NCBI RefSeq assembly: GCF_028765345.1
Contig: NZ_JARAJZ010000007.1
Location: 122,408-186,407 of the forward strand
Direction: 5' to 3'
Length of the DNA stretch: 64,000 nucleotides
From: Sporolactobacillus sp. CQH2019
GTDB lineage: Bacteria; Bacillota; Bacilli; Bacillales; Sporolactobacillaceae
Position 1 is the stretch's first letter. The number at the start of each line of letters is the position of its first letter. The translations under genes were made by a program, and so were the position numbers. The notes beneath the pieces were generated by a model that had not been told where the DNA came from, searched no databases, and worked only from the letters and a program-made list of their open reading frames with translations. This document shows, piece after piece, positions 1-9,335 of the stretch.

Positions 1-1
1 T

Positions 2-1450
2 TCGGCGCATTCAGGGATCGGAACGCTGCCCACTGTTTTCTTCGGAAACAGACAGCAAAAGGAAAAATACCTGCCCGGATTAGCAAACGGTACGAAACTG
101 GCGGCCTACTGTCTGACGGAACCGTCTTCGGGTTCGGACTCTCTCAGCGCAAAAACGACAGCAAAACTTTCCGAAGACGGCAAGTATTATCTCCTGAACG
201 GACAAAAGCAGTTTATCACAAACGCGGGATTCGCCGATCTTTTTACCGTCTACGCCAAAATCGACGGAAAGGATTTTTCGGCTTTTCTCGTTGAACGGAC
301 GATGGAAGGAGTCAGCCTCGGCCCGGAAGAAAAGAAGATGGGAATCAAAGGTTCTTCAACCCGGCCGGTCATTTTGGAAGACGTCAGGGTGCCTGTCGAA
401 AACCTGCTCGGCGAACCGGGCAGGGGGCACATTATTGCCTTCAATATCCTGAATATCGGCCGCTTCAAACTGGCCGCCGGGGCGCTTGGCGCCTCGAAGG
501 AAGCCATCAGACTTGCGGCCAAATTCGCCAATGAGCGCAAACAGTTTCGGCAGCCGATTGCCGCTTTCCCGATCATCCGCCAGAAGCTTGCCGACATGAA
601 CACAAAGGCTTATGCGCTGGAGAGCATGGTTTACCGTACGGCCGGACTGATTGATCAATCGTTGAAGGATCTGGATTACAGCAGTCCGGACGCGGGTCTG
701 AAGTCGGCCAGGGGGATGTCCGAATATGCGATCGAATGCTCTATCAACAAAGTATTCGGTTCCGAAGCTCTGGATTTTATTGCCGATGAAGGTCTGCAGA
801 TTCATGGCGGATACGGTTATACCCAGGATTATAAGATCGAACGCATTTACAGGGATTCGCGCATCAACCGCATTTTTGAAGGAACAAATGAGATTAATCG
901 ATTGCTGATTATCGGCACTCTCCTGAAGAAAGCGGAAAAGGGCGAACTGCCGCTGCTCAGAAAGCTGGGCACGCTGGAATCTGAAATTCACGAGCTGCTG
1001 CAGAAAAAAACGGGGAACGGCAGCGAAAAACCGGAAGCAGATCTTATATCTTCCGCGAAAAAAATCTTCTTATATGTTCTCGGGCTGGCCATAAGGAAGT
1101 ACGACCGCCAATTGCAGCAGGAGCAGCAGGTGCTGGCCTGCCTTAGTGATATGATTATCCGGATTTATGCCATAGACAGCGTTTCTCTGCGTTCTCTGAA
1201 ACGTCTTGAGAAGCTGGGAGAGGAAAAAGCGGAAAATGCGCTCGATATGATGCGTGTGTTCGTGAATGAAGGATTTGACAAGATAGGGGACCTTGCTAAA
1301 GAAACGCTGGTCCATATCGAAGAAGGGGATTCCTTGCTTCAGCGGCTGGCTGTTTTAGAAAAATTAACACACCGGCCACCGTTTGATTCTTTGACTGTAA
1401 AAAACCGTATCGGCAGACGGGTCGCCGAAAAAGAGGATTATCTCAATTAA
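2..1450 (+). CDS. fadE: Acyl-CoA dehydrogenase FadE, 5' end cut by the window edge
   Basis: The frame is open from the first bases, so the gene starts upstream; 482 residues are visible. The family oxidises acyl-CoA to trans-2-enoyl-CoA with FAD in fatty-acid beta-oxidation. Visible motifs are YCLTEPSSGSD (flavin and substrate contact), a GGYGYTQDY segment and FEGTNEIN, which carries the catalytic-base glutamate. After the usual ACAD core there is an extra C-terminal alpha-helical region of about 150 residues, as in Bacillus FadE (YusJ, about 594 aa), so roughly 110 N-terminal residues are missing. A long perfect hairpin follows the stop. Its electron acceptor is probably the ETF encoded at 15.9-17.7 kb. 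The family is certain; the symbol rests on the long C-terminus. Confidence 0.9.
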   Translation, partial: SAHSGIGTLPTVFFGNRQQKEKYLPGLANGTKLAAYCLTEPSSGSDSLSAKTTAKLSEDGKYYLLNGQKQFITNAGFADLFTVYAKIDGKDFSAFLVERTMEGVSLGPEEKKMGIKGSSTRPVILEDVRVPVENLLGEPGRGHIIAFNILNIGRFKLAAGALGASKEAIRLAAKFANERKQFRQPIAAFPIIRQKLADMNTKAYALESMVYRTAGLIDQSLKDLDYSSPDAGLKSARGMSEYAIECSINKVFGSEALDFIADEGLQIHGGYGYTQDYKIERIYRDSRINRIFEGTNEINRLLIIGTLLKKAEKGELPLLRKLGTLESEIHELLQKKTGNGSEKPEADLISSAKKIFLYVLGLAIRKYDRQLQQEQQVLACLSDMIIRIYAIDSVSLRSLKRLEKLGEEKAENALDMMRVFVNEGFDKIGDLAKETLVHIEEGDSLLQRLAVLEKLTHRPPFDSLTVKNRIGRRVAEKEDYLN

Positions 1451-1486
1451 AAAAGATACAGCCTGTCCGGAAGATTGTCAAGGCAT

Positions 1487-1532
1487 AGAAACCCGGCGCG
1501 AAAGCGAGTATTCGCTTTCGCGCCGGGTTTCT
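1487..1532 (+). terminator. Perfect 21-bp inverted repeat, terminator of fadE
   Basis: The arms 1487-1507 and 1512-1532 are perfectly complementary around a 4-nt loop, are GC-rich, and are flanked by short A and T tracts. There is no long U run. The shape is that of a strong hairpin terminator that could work on both strands. Confidence 0.75.
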
Positions 1533-1761
1533 AGCCATTTTAATCTGCGTCATCTATCATGAATCGGATTTTTCGATACATGAGAAGAAGGGTGTTACTT
1601 TGGATCATCTCTCCGAATCAGGCGTTCTCTTTACGTGCAAATCCAATAGAACATTGTAAAATGAAGATATCGATGCCTGACTGTACGAACGGGAGAAGAT
1701 CGGATCGATTCACATTTCGGACGCCGATCAGATGGGATTTTTCATGGGGAGATGATTTTTT

Positions 1762-2229
1762 GTGATCAGAAAGTATTTATCTAATCGTTTGTTTTTGTTC
1801 TTCTCGTGGATGATCGCTGTCGCCGCCACTTTCGGAAGCTTATATTTCAGCGAAATCAGGCACTTTATTCCCTGCACGCTCTGCTGGTATCAAAGGATCC
1901 TGATGTATCCGCTCGTGATCATTCTCGGGATCGCTTTCTTTAGAAAAGATTTTTCAATCAGAAAGTATGTCCTGCCCATTTCGATCCTCGGCTTCATCAT
2001 TGCCTCCTATCATTTTACGATTCAGCATTTTCCCAACCTGTATTATGTCCGGACCTGCTCACTTGCCGATCCGTGTACCAGCCAGGATTTCTCTGTCTTC
2101 GGGTTCGTTACGATTCCTTTTATGTCGGGAACCGCCTTCCTGTTGATTACGCTGTCTCTGCTCCTGCTAAAGACAGGATCCGCAAATGAAAAAGTGCTGG
2201 ATGAAGAACGATCAAATGCAAAAGCCTGA
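1762..2229 (+). CDS. DsbB/BdbC-type disulfide oxidoreductase (membrane)
   Basis: A 155-aa protein with four hydrophobic segments. The CTLC motif lies in the first periplasmic-side loop (PCTLCWYQR) and a second cysteine pair, CSLADPC, lies between helices 3 and 4. These are the hallmarks of DsbB/BdbC quinone-linked thiol oxidases, which reoxidise an extracytoplasmic thioredoxin-like partner. The start is GTG at 1762, preceded by GGGGAG. Bacillus BdbC is about 138 aa, so the length is slightly extended at a polar C-terminus. No BdbD-like partner is adjacent, so the substrate oxidase must be elsewhere. The family call is firm; the choice between bdbB and bdbC is not. Confidence 0.9.
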   Translation: MIRKYLSNRLFLFFSWMIAVAATFGSLYFSEIRHFIPCTLCWYQRILMYPLVIILGIAFFRKDFSIRKYVLPISILGFIIASYHFTIQHFPNLYYVRTCSLADPCTSQDFSVFGFVTIPFMSGTAFLLITLSLLLLKTGSANEKVLDEERSNAKA

Positions 2230-2432
2230 TTTTTTGTTTTCATGCTGAGAGCTGAGCTGAATGTAAGAAATCCGCCATGCTCAGTGGGTTTCCGTACGAT
2301 CTGTTTCCGCTTTTTTGAAGGTGACCGGAGAATTGGAAACGAGAAGTGCCGTCTGTATAAAATCCATTGCACCCGCTTCCTTTTATGAGCAGAGCCGTAT
2401 AGGATCCATCATCTGATCAGGTAAGGACGCTG

Positions 2433-3347
2433 TCACTGAACTATGGGTAAATTGACGTGCTGCACTCTGTATTCTCTCGGTGTACACAAAACTTGCCTCT
2501 TAAAACGCTCAATATAGTAACTTGTGCTTCCAAATCCTACAAAACCGGCAATCTCGCTGACCGTCAGATCGGTTGTCCGCAGCAGCTCGATGCTTTTGTT
2601 GATCCGGCAGTTTGCGATATAATCGAACACCGTGCATTTGACCGTCCGCTTAAAAAAGCGGCAGCATTCTCCTTTGCTGATGTGGACGATTGCCGCGATC
2701 TCCTGAAGTGTCATTTTTTCCATATAGTGTGTCTGTATATAGGACATGATTGTTTTTATTCTCTGCTGGTTGATCGGCTCATTCGCATTCGTATCCGCTT
2801 TCAGCTCATCCTGTTTAGAAATAAGCTGCCTCCAGACAGCCGCTAATAGGATACATATATCGAGTTCGTATCCATAATTCTTTTGCGTGTAAAGTCGATA
2901 AACTTCCTTTATTTTTGTCAGTATGATTTTCTGCCATTCCACTTGATCATCTAATGTGACCGCTGAAAAGCCTTCAAGTTTCAGATAAGGTTTGACATAC
3001 TTCTGTTCTATGGCACTGCCTTGAAAGAAGGAAAGCATTTTAACGGCAACGTCCAGGCAGATAAACGTGCTGTCGGGCGTTGATATCGGCTTTGACCTGT
3101 GCAGGCATCCGCTGTTGATAAAAATGCCCTGTCCTGCTTTTAAGACATATGTCTTTTGATTAACGCAAAACTCCACGTCTCCCTTCGTTACCAGTGAAAA
3201 CTGAATTTCATCGTGCCAGTGCCAGTTGACGAACCCTAGGGCATTTTTATCGAGCTGATCCACATAAACAGCCATCGGGAATTCATAACTCCCGTGCAGG
3301 GTTGTTTCCCGGTGATTTTCGTCAATCAATATCTCTTTTTTCTGCAT
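2433..3347 (-). CDS. AraC-family transcriptional regulator with cupin sensor domain
   Basis: 304 aa. The N-terminal half (about 25-140) is a cupin-like AraC_binding fold with histidines in WHWHDEIQFSLV, a small-molecule sensor. The C-terminal 100 residues hold two helix-turn-helix motifs (LQEIAAIVHISKGE and VSEIAGFVGFGSTSYYIERFKR), typical of AraC/XylS activators. It is transcribed divergently from the EamA transporter at 3500, with 152 bp between them, so it probably controls that exporter and itself. The effector is unknown. Confidence 0.9.
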   Translation of the reverse strand: MQKKEILIDENHRETTLHGSYEFPMAVYVDQLDKNALGFVNWHWHDEIQFSLVTKGDVEFCVNQKTYVLKAGQGIFINSGCLHRSKPISTPDSTFICLDVAVKMLSFFQGSAIEQKYVKPYLKLEGFSAVTLDDQVEWQKIILTKIKEVYRLYTQKNYGYELDICILLAAVWRQLISKQDELKADTNANEPINQQRIKTIMSYIQTHYMEKMTLQEIAAIVHISKGECCRFFKRTVKCTVFDYIANCRINKSIELLRTTDLTVSEIAGFVGFGSTSYYIERFKRQVLCTPREYRVQHVNLPIVQ

Positions 3348-3373
3348 GCTATCGCCTCAGTCAATATAACACT

Positions 3374-3379
3374 ATTATA
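3374..3379 (-). promoter_or_regulatory. Candidate -10 box for the AraC gene
   Basis: The minus strand reads TATAAT here, 27 bp upstream of the AraC start. The matching -35 is poor (TTTTTC), as expected for an activator-dependent or weak promoter. The 3348-3499 intergenic region is very AT-rich and is the likely shared control region for the divergent pair. Confidence 0.4.
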
Positions 3380-3499
3380 GGTTAATATATTTGTAGAAAA
3401 AAACGTTATATATCAATATAATTGTATTATGTTTTCAACATTGAAGCAGAGTTTTTAATACGATAGTCAGAAAATATCACTTAGTTCGGTAAAGACGGG

Positions 3500-4450
3500 A
3501 TGATCATGGCAAGACCGGAAACAAAAATTTTATACCGAGACGGCGGCTATTCCAGAGCCAGGGGCGTTGCCCTTGTCTTAACAGGGGCGATTCTCTGGGG
3601 CGTCTCCGGCACCGCCGCTCAATTTTTATTTCAGAATGCAAAAATAAATGTGGAGTGGCTGACCGTCTTTCGGCTACTGGCCTCAGGACTCCTGCTTCTG
3701 GGGCTTTACTATAGGAAGGAAAAGGAAAGAATCTGGGGCATTTGGCGGGATAAAAGCGGAAGAGCCAGCATCATTCTGTTTGGGTTATTGGGAATGCCGG
3801 GTGTACAGTATACTTATTTTGCTGCGATTAAAAACAGCAATGCGGCGACGGCAACGGTTCTTCAAAGCCTGGGACCTGTGATCATTACTTGTTATCTGGC
3901 GTTTAATCTGAGAAGACTGCCCGGATTCAGAGAAATCATCGCTGTCGCTCTGGCGGTTCTCGGAACGTTCTTTTTAGTGACTCACGGCAGTATTCACCGG
4001 CTGTCGGTCTCCGGCTTAACTCTTTTTTGGGGCCTGTGTTCGGCTTTTGCTGCTGCTTTCTACACGCTCCAGCCTAGGAAGCTTCTTAGAAAATGGGGAT
4101 CCGTCGTTGTTGTCGGCTGGGGCATGCTGATCGGAGGAGCGGGTTTAAGTTTTATTCATCCTCCCTGGCTGGCTGCCGGTGAATTTACCTTTCATTCAAT
4201 CGTTTCTATTGCCTTTATCATTATTTTCGGGACACTGATCGCCTTCGTTTGCTATTTGGAAAGCCTGAGATATTTGAGTGCTTCCGAAACGAGTGTGCTC
4301 GCAACGGCTGAACCCTTGTCCGCTGCCCTGCTGTCGCTGATCTGGCTCCACGTTTCTTTCGGCTTTTATGATTATGTCGGAGCGCTTTTTGTAATGAGTA
4401 CGATTTTCATTTTATCTATGAAAGGGAAGCATGCTTCCGCGAAGTCTTAA
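3500..4450 (+). CDS. EamA/DMT-superfamily exporter
   Basis: 316 aa with about ten hydrophobic helices arranged as two EamA repeats (roughly 25-160 and 175-305). The first helix contains ILWGVSGTAAQ, typical of the YwfM/RarD-like drug/metabolite transporter group. A second in-frame ATG lies at 3506 and either could be used. The gene is divergent from an AraC regulator, suggesting induction of efflux of an amino acid or metabolite by the cupin ligand. The substrate cannot be read from sequence. Confidence 0.88.
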   Translation: MIMARPETKILYRDGGYSRARGVALVLTGAILWGVSGTAAQFLFQNAKINVEWLTVFRLLASGLLLLGLYYRKEKERIWGIWRDKSGRASIILFGLLGMPGVQYTYFAAIKNSNAATATVLQSLGPVIITCYLAFNLRRLPGFREIIAVALAVLGTFFLVTHGSIHRLSVSGLTLFWGLCSAFAAAFYTLQPRKLLRKWGSVVVVGWGMLIGGAGLSFIHPPWLAAGEFTFHSIVSIAFIIIFGTLIAFVCYLESLRYLSASETSVLATAEPLSAALLSLIWLHVSFGFYDYVGALFVMSTIFILSMKGKHASAKS

Positions 4451-4529
4451 AAGCTATTCAGTCGAAGTTAGATAGCCGTTTCTGCCGCGTGTGCGTGTCA
4501 ATAAAATTGCTGAGGGCGAATGATCGTGC

Positions 4530-4860
4530 ACGGCAGCCCGGACTGTAAATAAAATCAATAGGGATAAAAGAAAGGACTAAATGGAAAGGAGGAACTTTTT
4601 AATCATGTTGATTCACCGGGTTCAATCTGGATTTTGGAGCGACCGCTCGGGTTCGGAGCGGCCTTGACCTGATTCGGAGCGAACGTTCGGCTTCGGCGCA
4701 GCTTGCTAAATTCGATCGGACGGTTGTGCAGATCCCGTTTACTGCGTAGTGGTTCCTTCCTTTTGTTATGGAGCAGTAAAGAACTTTTTCCCAGCAAATC
4801 TATGCGTCAGTTATGAATGGCTGCTTATTTTTACGAAAGGCCGCTGATTCGTGCCGTTTC
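4530..4860 (+). repeat. Dispersed intergenic repeat, copy A
   Basis: This gene-free stretch shares long near-identical blocks with 42648-42990 and a shorter set with 8483-8736. Examples are a CTAAATTCGATCGG block, CCGTT(T/A)ACTGCGTAG, and the short motif TTCGGAGCG, which occurs twice. An AATAGGGAT motif precedes all three copies. Copy A sits between the convergent EamA and peroxiredoxin genes. No convincing ORF lies inside, so it may be a mobile remnant, a small RNA or a structural element. Confidence 0.65.
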
Positions 4861-4988
4861 GGCACATCTTGGTTGTATTTATCGGTTCACACTTATAGTG
4901 TTTTGTTTGGAGCACTAGTTTAAAAATTCTGGTAAAAAATAGTCCCCCGACTCTTGATTTGGGGGAGACACGGATCCGTTTTGAATCG

Positions 4989-5636
4989 TTATTGCAGGGC
5001 TTTGATAATAGCGATGACTTCTTCCGGGTCTGTCCGCTTCTTATAGTCCGAATCGACATGGGAAAATACGATTGTTCCCTGTCGATTGACAACAAAAGTC
5101 GCCGGTTTCGGCAGTTCCCAGCTCTCGTTCCCGTTGTGGGCGGGCAGATCGATCCCGGATTTTTTGTAGAGTTCGATCAGTTCACCCGGCAGCTTGAAGA
5201 GCAGATCATACGCTCTGGTTATTTCTCCGCCCTCGTCGCTTAAAACAAAAAAATCCAGCCCGTCTTTTTCTTTGGTTGAAAGGGAAGCATCGGGTGTCTG
5301 AGGGCTGATGGCGATCAGTTCAGCACCCGCGTTCTTAATTTCAGGCAGCACCCGCTGGTAGGCTCTGAGTTCAAGATTGCAGTAAGGGCACCAGCCGCCG
5401 CGGTAGAATGACAGGATGACCGGGCCTTCGGCAAGCTGATCCGACAAAGAGACATCGCGGCCGGTTGCATCCGGCAGTGTAAAATCGGGGGCGTGATCAC
5501 CCTTTTTCAGGCCTTTGGCAATGCCGGACTCCTCCAGTTCTTTGGTCGCCTGCGCATGAATCCGTTTCTTCTCCGGTGATGCTTTTTTGTCGGAAGAAGC
5601 CTTATATTCATTGATTTCATCGATTAACGAAGCCAT
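4989..5636 (-). CDS. Peroxiredoxin-like AhpC/TSA family protein
   Basis: 215 aa. A thioredoxin fold spans about 45-210, with the redox motif GGWCPYCN giving a CxxC centre. It belongs to the AhpC/TSA or PRX-like2 group of cytosolic thiol peroxidases that reduce peroxides. The first 40 residues are a charged helix (ASSDKKASPEKK) without a signal peptide. It stands alone and is convergent with the EamA gene. Unlike typical 2-Cys AhpC, the peroxidatic cysteine is followed closely by a resolving cysteine. The exact substrate is unknown. Confidence 0.88.
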   Translation of the reverse strand: MASLIDEINEYKASSDKKASPEKKRIHAQATKELEESGIAKGLKKGDHAPDFTLPDATGRDVSLSDQLAEGPVILSFYRGGWCPYCNLELRAYQRVLPEIKNAGAELIAISPQTPDASLSTKEKDGLDFFVLSDEGGEITRAYDLLFKLPGELIELYKKSGIDLPAHNGNESWELPKPATFVVNRQGTIVFSHVDSDYKKRTDPEEVIAIIKALQ

Positions 5637-5731
5637 TTCGGCACCCCCTGTTTATCAATATTCCTATTCTAATAAAAATCAGACCCGATTTCTATAAATG
5701 TGACTTGAGCGAAAATTTTCCCGAAAAATTT

Positions 5732-6241
5732 TTACCTAAACCTGACTTTGTCTATTGCCCTTTTAAGTGCTTCATCCTGATTTGTACCTATGACTATTTT
5801 TTCCCCTGTTGTCAGCCCAATCTCAATTCCTTTATTTCCCCCTAAATTATATACTTTCTCGCCCTGTAAGTTAACGCGGATGCCGATTCCTCCGAAGCGT
5901 GCAATCGTACTATAATGAACCGGATAGTAGTAGGCAATGGTTTCATAGGAAATTTTTTTGTAGTGCATGTTGAGAGGAAACAATCGAATATACAGGCCAT
6001 CCATTCGTACTTCTATAGCGAATGTCAGCGTACATAGCAGGAGCGGCAATAAAATGCCGAGGAGCAGCCAATAAATAAACAGCCCGTGTGCAGAGGTACT
6101 GCGGATTAAGCTGATATTAAAAAGATATTGCAGAAAATATGTAATCCAGGCAGAGGCAGCGATCAAAATAACCGGCCAAAAAAGGATCGGTGAATTCCAG
6201 AATCCCTGAAGCTCATGAAAAATAACAGCCTCTTTTTTCAC
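5732..6241 (-). CDS. Two-helix membrane protein with PH-like domain (DUF6141-type)
   Basis: 169 aa. Two transmembrane helices (about 17-38 and 52-75) are followed by a beta-rich cytosolic domain. That domain ends in the segment GIGIRVNLQGEKVYNLG, then IEIGLTTGEKIVIGTNQ. This resembles the bacterial PH-like (DUF6141/YdbS-like) membrane proteins of Bacillus, whose function is not established. It is a single gene with a weak ribosome site. The product can be described but not assigned a function. Confidence 0.7.
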   Translation of the reverse strand: MKKEAVIFHELQGFWNSPILFWPVILIAASAWITYFLQYLFNISLIRSTSAHGLFIYWLLLGILLPLLLCTLTFAIEVRMDGLYIRLFPLNMHYKKISYETIAYYYPVHYSTIARFGGIGIRVNLQGEKVYNLGGNKGIEIGLTTGEKIVIGTNQDEALKRAIDKVRFR

Positions 6242-6530
6242 ATAATCAGCCCTTTACGATTTTCTGCCCTTTCCCAAAATAGTGTTCTGAAAAATTTTCT
6301 CCGGATCTATGCTTTCTGAGACTTCTATTGCAGGCCGTACTTCATGTAACATTCGCCATGTACCCATTTTTCTCCTTCAGACAGCACCTGCGGTATAAAA
6401 CCTGACCTGTCGGAAATCAATCGGCGGCACCCGGCACAGGATGCTTTCCCATTCCCGTTTGGATGAATGTCCTTCCTCTTTTTAAAATATGCTTATAGAA
6501 GCATCTTTGCGGAAGGGGAGGATGACGAGG

Positions 6531-8411
6531 ATGGCAGCCGATGTGTCCGCCGAAATCAGTCGGATTGTCCGTATTTTAATAAGAGATCAATTGCCGAATG
6601 GATCATGGAACTATCCTTTTGAAACGGGAATTGTCACAGATTGTTATTTTATCATTTTACTTCGGTCGCTGGAAATAAGAGAGGAGTCTTTGATTCAGGC
6701 ACTGGCTGAACGCATTGTGCAGAAACAGGAGAGAAACGGTTCGTGGAAATTGTTTTATGACGAGACGGACGGAAATCTGTCGGCGACGGTGGAAGCCTAT
6801 ACGGCACTGCTTTATTCCGGTTATCGGTCAAAGGACGATGACCGCATTCAGGCGGCAAAGCATTTTATCCGTGCCAACGGCGGTCTGAAAAAAACAAATA
6901 CGTTCACAAAAATCATGCTGGCCCTCATCGGGCAGTACGACTGGTCCGATCTTTTTCAGATTCCGGTTGAAGCCATCCTTCTCCCGCCTTCTTTTCCTGT
7001 CAGTTTTTTTGATTTATCTGTATTTACCCGGGCCAATTTTGCACCGATACTGATCCTTTCGGACAGACGCTACCATGTTAAGACGAGCATGACACCCGAT
7101 TTGTCGGATCAGGATGCGGACGGGGTAGCCGGCGCCGATCTTCCGGATTCCGATCCCTGGCAGCCGATACTCGCTCTGATCAGGCAGGGCATACAGGTGC
7201 TTTCCGGCCAGATCGAGCCGGTACACACAGACGCTTTAGAACAGGCGGAGCATTATATGCTGAAAAGGATTGAAGCGGACGGAACACTTGAATGCTACTT
7301 CAGCGCCACGTTCCTTATGGTCTTTGCCTTGCTGGCCCGCGGGTATTCAAAAGGAGATCCGGTTATTTCAAGAGCGGTCCGCGGTCTGAAGTCAATGATC
7401 TGCCGGATTAAAGGCTATCCGCATGTTCAATATACGACGGCGACCGTCTGGAACACGGCTCTGATCGGCAGTACCCTGCAGGAGGCGGGCATTGCCGATT
7501 CGTCGGAAATGATCCGCCGGGCGAATCACTATTTATGGCAGCGCCGGCATCGGCATGCGAAATTCGGCGACTGGGCGATCCATAATCCGGAGGGGCGGCC
7601 GGGAGGCTGGGGATTCTCCGACGCAAACACGATCAATCCGGATGTCGATGATACGGCTGCCGTCCTGCGGTCGATTCGATTTTCCGCCCGCGAAAACGAA
7701 ACATTTCGCCGGGCGTGGGACCGGGGGATCCAGTGGGTTGTATCCATGCAGAACAGCGACGGGGGATGGCCGGCCTTTGAAAAAGGAATTGACAAACCGT
7801 ATCTGGTTTGGCTGCCGATTGAGCAGCCGCAGGACATTCTGCTTGATCCGTCGTCGCCCGATTTGACGGGAAGAACATTGAATTTTTTCGGAGAATGTAC
7901 CGATCTTGACACCCGGAATCCTCTGATCGGACGGGGAATCGACTGGCTGCTCCGCAACCAGGAAAAAGACGGTTCCTGGATCGGCCGCTGGGGCATCTGT
8001 TTTATTTACGGTACCTGGGGGGCCGTGACCGGCCTGACTGCCGCGGGCGTGAAACCGGAACATTCCGCGGTGAGAAGAGCGGCCGGCTGGCTGCGGAGGA
8101 TCCAGAATCCCGACGGAGGCTGGGGCGAATCGTGCAAGAGCGACGTGAACAAGCATTATACAGCGCTTGGGGCCAGCACGCGGACACATACAGCCTGGGC
8201 GCTGGATGCGTTGATTTCAAGTTCCGCCGCTCTGACGCCCGAAATAGAACGCGGCATCCAATTTCTCATCGCTGCAGGTGCAGCGCCGGACTGGACGGCG
8301 GACTATCCGAAAGGAAGGGGGATGGCCGGTGCGTTCTACATTCATTATCACAGTTACGATCTTATCTGGCCGCTGCTGGCGCTCGCTCATTTTAGAAGAA
8401 AATTCGGATAG
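6531..8411 (+). CDS. shc: Squalene-hopene cyclase
   Basis: 626 aa from ATG 6531, chosen because AAGGGGAGG lies about 10 nt upstream; two earlier in-frame ATGs (6489, 6522) have no suitable site. The enzyme cyclises squalene to hopene/hopanol (or other linear polyprenoids to sporulenes) at the membrane. The catalytic DXDD motif is DVDD at about residues 371-374, and several QW repeats are present (for example GSWNYPF, GGWPAF, GSWIGRWG, GGWGES). The length matches SHC and Bacillus SqhC (about 630 aa). No squalene synthase gene is adjacent, so the polyprenyl substrate must come from elsewhere; hopanoid versus sporulenol product is open. Confidence 0.93.
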   Translation: MAADVSAEISRIVRILIRDQLPNGSWNYPFETGIVTDCYFIILLRSLEIREESLIQALAERIVQKQERNGSWKLFYDETDGNLSATVEAYTALLYSGYRSKDDDRIQAAKHFIRANGGLKKTNTFTKIMLALIGQYDWSDLFQIPVEAILLPPSFPVSFFDLSVFTRANFAPILILSDRRYHVKTSMTPDLSDQDADGVAGADLPDSDPWQPILALIRQGIQVLSGQIEPVHTDALEQAEHYMLKRIEADGTLECYFSATFLMVFALLARGYSKGDPVISRAVRGLKSMICRIKGYPHVQYTTATVWNTALIGSTLQEAGIADSSEMIRRANHYLWQRRHRHAKFGDWAIHNPEGRPGGWGFSDANTINPDVDDTAAVLRSIRFSARENETFRRAWDRGIQWVVSMQNSDGGWPAFEKGIDKPYLVWLPIEQPQDILLDPSSPDLTGRTLNFFGECTDLDTRNPLIGRGIDWLLRNQEKDGSWIGRWGICFIYGTWGAVTGLTAAGVKPEHSAVRRAAGWLRRIQNPDGGWGESCKSDVNKHYTALGASTRTHTAWALDALISSSAALTPEIERGIQFLIAAGAAPDWTADYPKGRGMAGAFYIHYHSYDLIWPLLALAHFRRKFG

Positions 8412-8482
8412 ACCGGCTGCCTGACCCGGTATTCTCTGCCCAGAGACCAACTAAGTCCGCCAGACCGGCGATTCAAGGTGCA

Positions 8483-8736
8483 GATGCCGGACTTGCATAA
8501 AATCAAGAAAACAGAATAGGGATGATCAATTCTTTTGTTATGCCACTCAGCCGGGTTTAATGTGAATCCGGCTCGGCTTTCTTGCATTTCAGTTCAATTT
8601 TTTCGGATTTCGGATCGGCCCTTTAATCATTTGGCCACGGCTTTCTGATACTTCGCTGCTCATTTTCGAGTTCAATTTTCCCTGATTGGGTTCAGCTTTC
8701 TGAATCCAAACGGACGGTTGTGCCGTCCCGTATGTA
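8483..8736 (+). repeat. Dispersed intergenic repeat, copy C (most diverged)
   Basis: This gene-free interval between the hopene cyclase and a small membrane gene repeats parts of copy A. It has a GCCGGACT...ATAAAATCAA stretch, AATAGGGAT, ACTCAGCCGG, then CTGATT..., and a shared CGGACGGTTGTGC block before TCCCGT. It is shorter and more diverged than copies A and B. Confidence 0.5.
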
Positions 8737-8737
8737 A

Positions 8738-8775
8738 AAGAAAAAGGCTTGAAAAAGCCCTTTTTCCCTTTTAAA
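8738..8775 (-). terminator. Terminator-like hairpin between convergent genes
   Basis: The arms AAAAAGGCTT and AAGCCCTTTTT form an imperfect stem with T-rich flanks on both strands, consistent with a bidirectional terminator for the hopene cyclase and the small membrane gene at 8872. Confidence 0.55.
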
Positions 8776-8871
8776 AAAAAACGGGACGTTCTTTCGTGCC
8801 CCAGTCTTCCTCAATAATATTTTTGAATCATTCATTCGGCAGAAATAATAAAATAAGATCTTTTTGCTCCT

Positions 8872-9072
8872 TCAATGGACAACGGCACCGATAATGATCG
8901 CAACGACTCCTGCAGCGATGGCCACCCAGTTTAATGTTTTTTGCGGTGTAAATAGGCCGATGATTCCAAGAATGACTGCGAGGCCGCCGAGCCAGTAACG
9001 CGCGACAAAGAATCCGATCACTCCAGCAATAATGCCTAACCATCCAAACCATTTGCCAGCTACATCGTTCAT
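8872..9072 (-). CDS. Small two-helix membrane protein, glycine-rich
   Basis: 66 aa. ATG 9072 was chosen because GGAGGTGG lies just upstream of it. Two hydrophobic helices with many glycines (GIIAGVIGFFVARYW and LAVILGIIGLF) and a third segment of the same type make a very small integral membrane protein with almost no soluble part. Such proteins are common in Bacillales and often stress-linked, but I do not recognise a defined family. It is a single gene. Confidence 0.65.
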   Translation of the reverse strand: MNDVAGKWFGWLGIIAGVIGFFVARYWLGGLAVILGIIGLFTPQKTLNWVAIAAGVVAIIIGAVVH

Positions 9073-9335
9073 TTTTTCCACCTCCATTCAAGTATTGGAA
9101 TTTCAACGAATTGTCTTTTAATAGACAAGTTGTTGATTAATCATCTTCATGTTTATTATAATATAAATCGAATAAAATAACATCAGGCAGAGAAAAAAAT
9201 CCCATTATTTACAATCTTTTCTCCACTTCGGATGCGAAATCTGATGAGATGCGAATCCGCCAAACGCAGGCGGCCGCGGGGAATGGCCTCATCCAACAGC
9301 ATGAATAAGATCGAAAAAATCGGAGGTTAATGAAA

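Noticed and set aside
1559-1765. 68-codon frame overlapping the BdbC-like GTG start by 4 bp
   Set aside because: The overlap looks like coupling, but the translation has no protein-like pattern and no ribosome site.
4603-5243. Small frames within repeat copy A and opposite the peroxiredoxin
   Set aside because: They are not conserved between repeat copies and are shadows of the peroxiredoxin gene.
7529-8220. Long minus-strand open frames inside the hopene cyclase gene
   Set aside because: They are antisense shadows in a GC-rich stretch; the plus frame has the full cyclase motif set.
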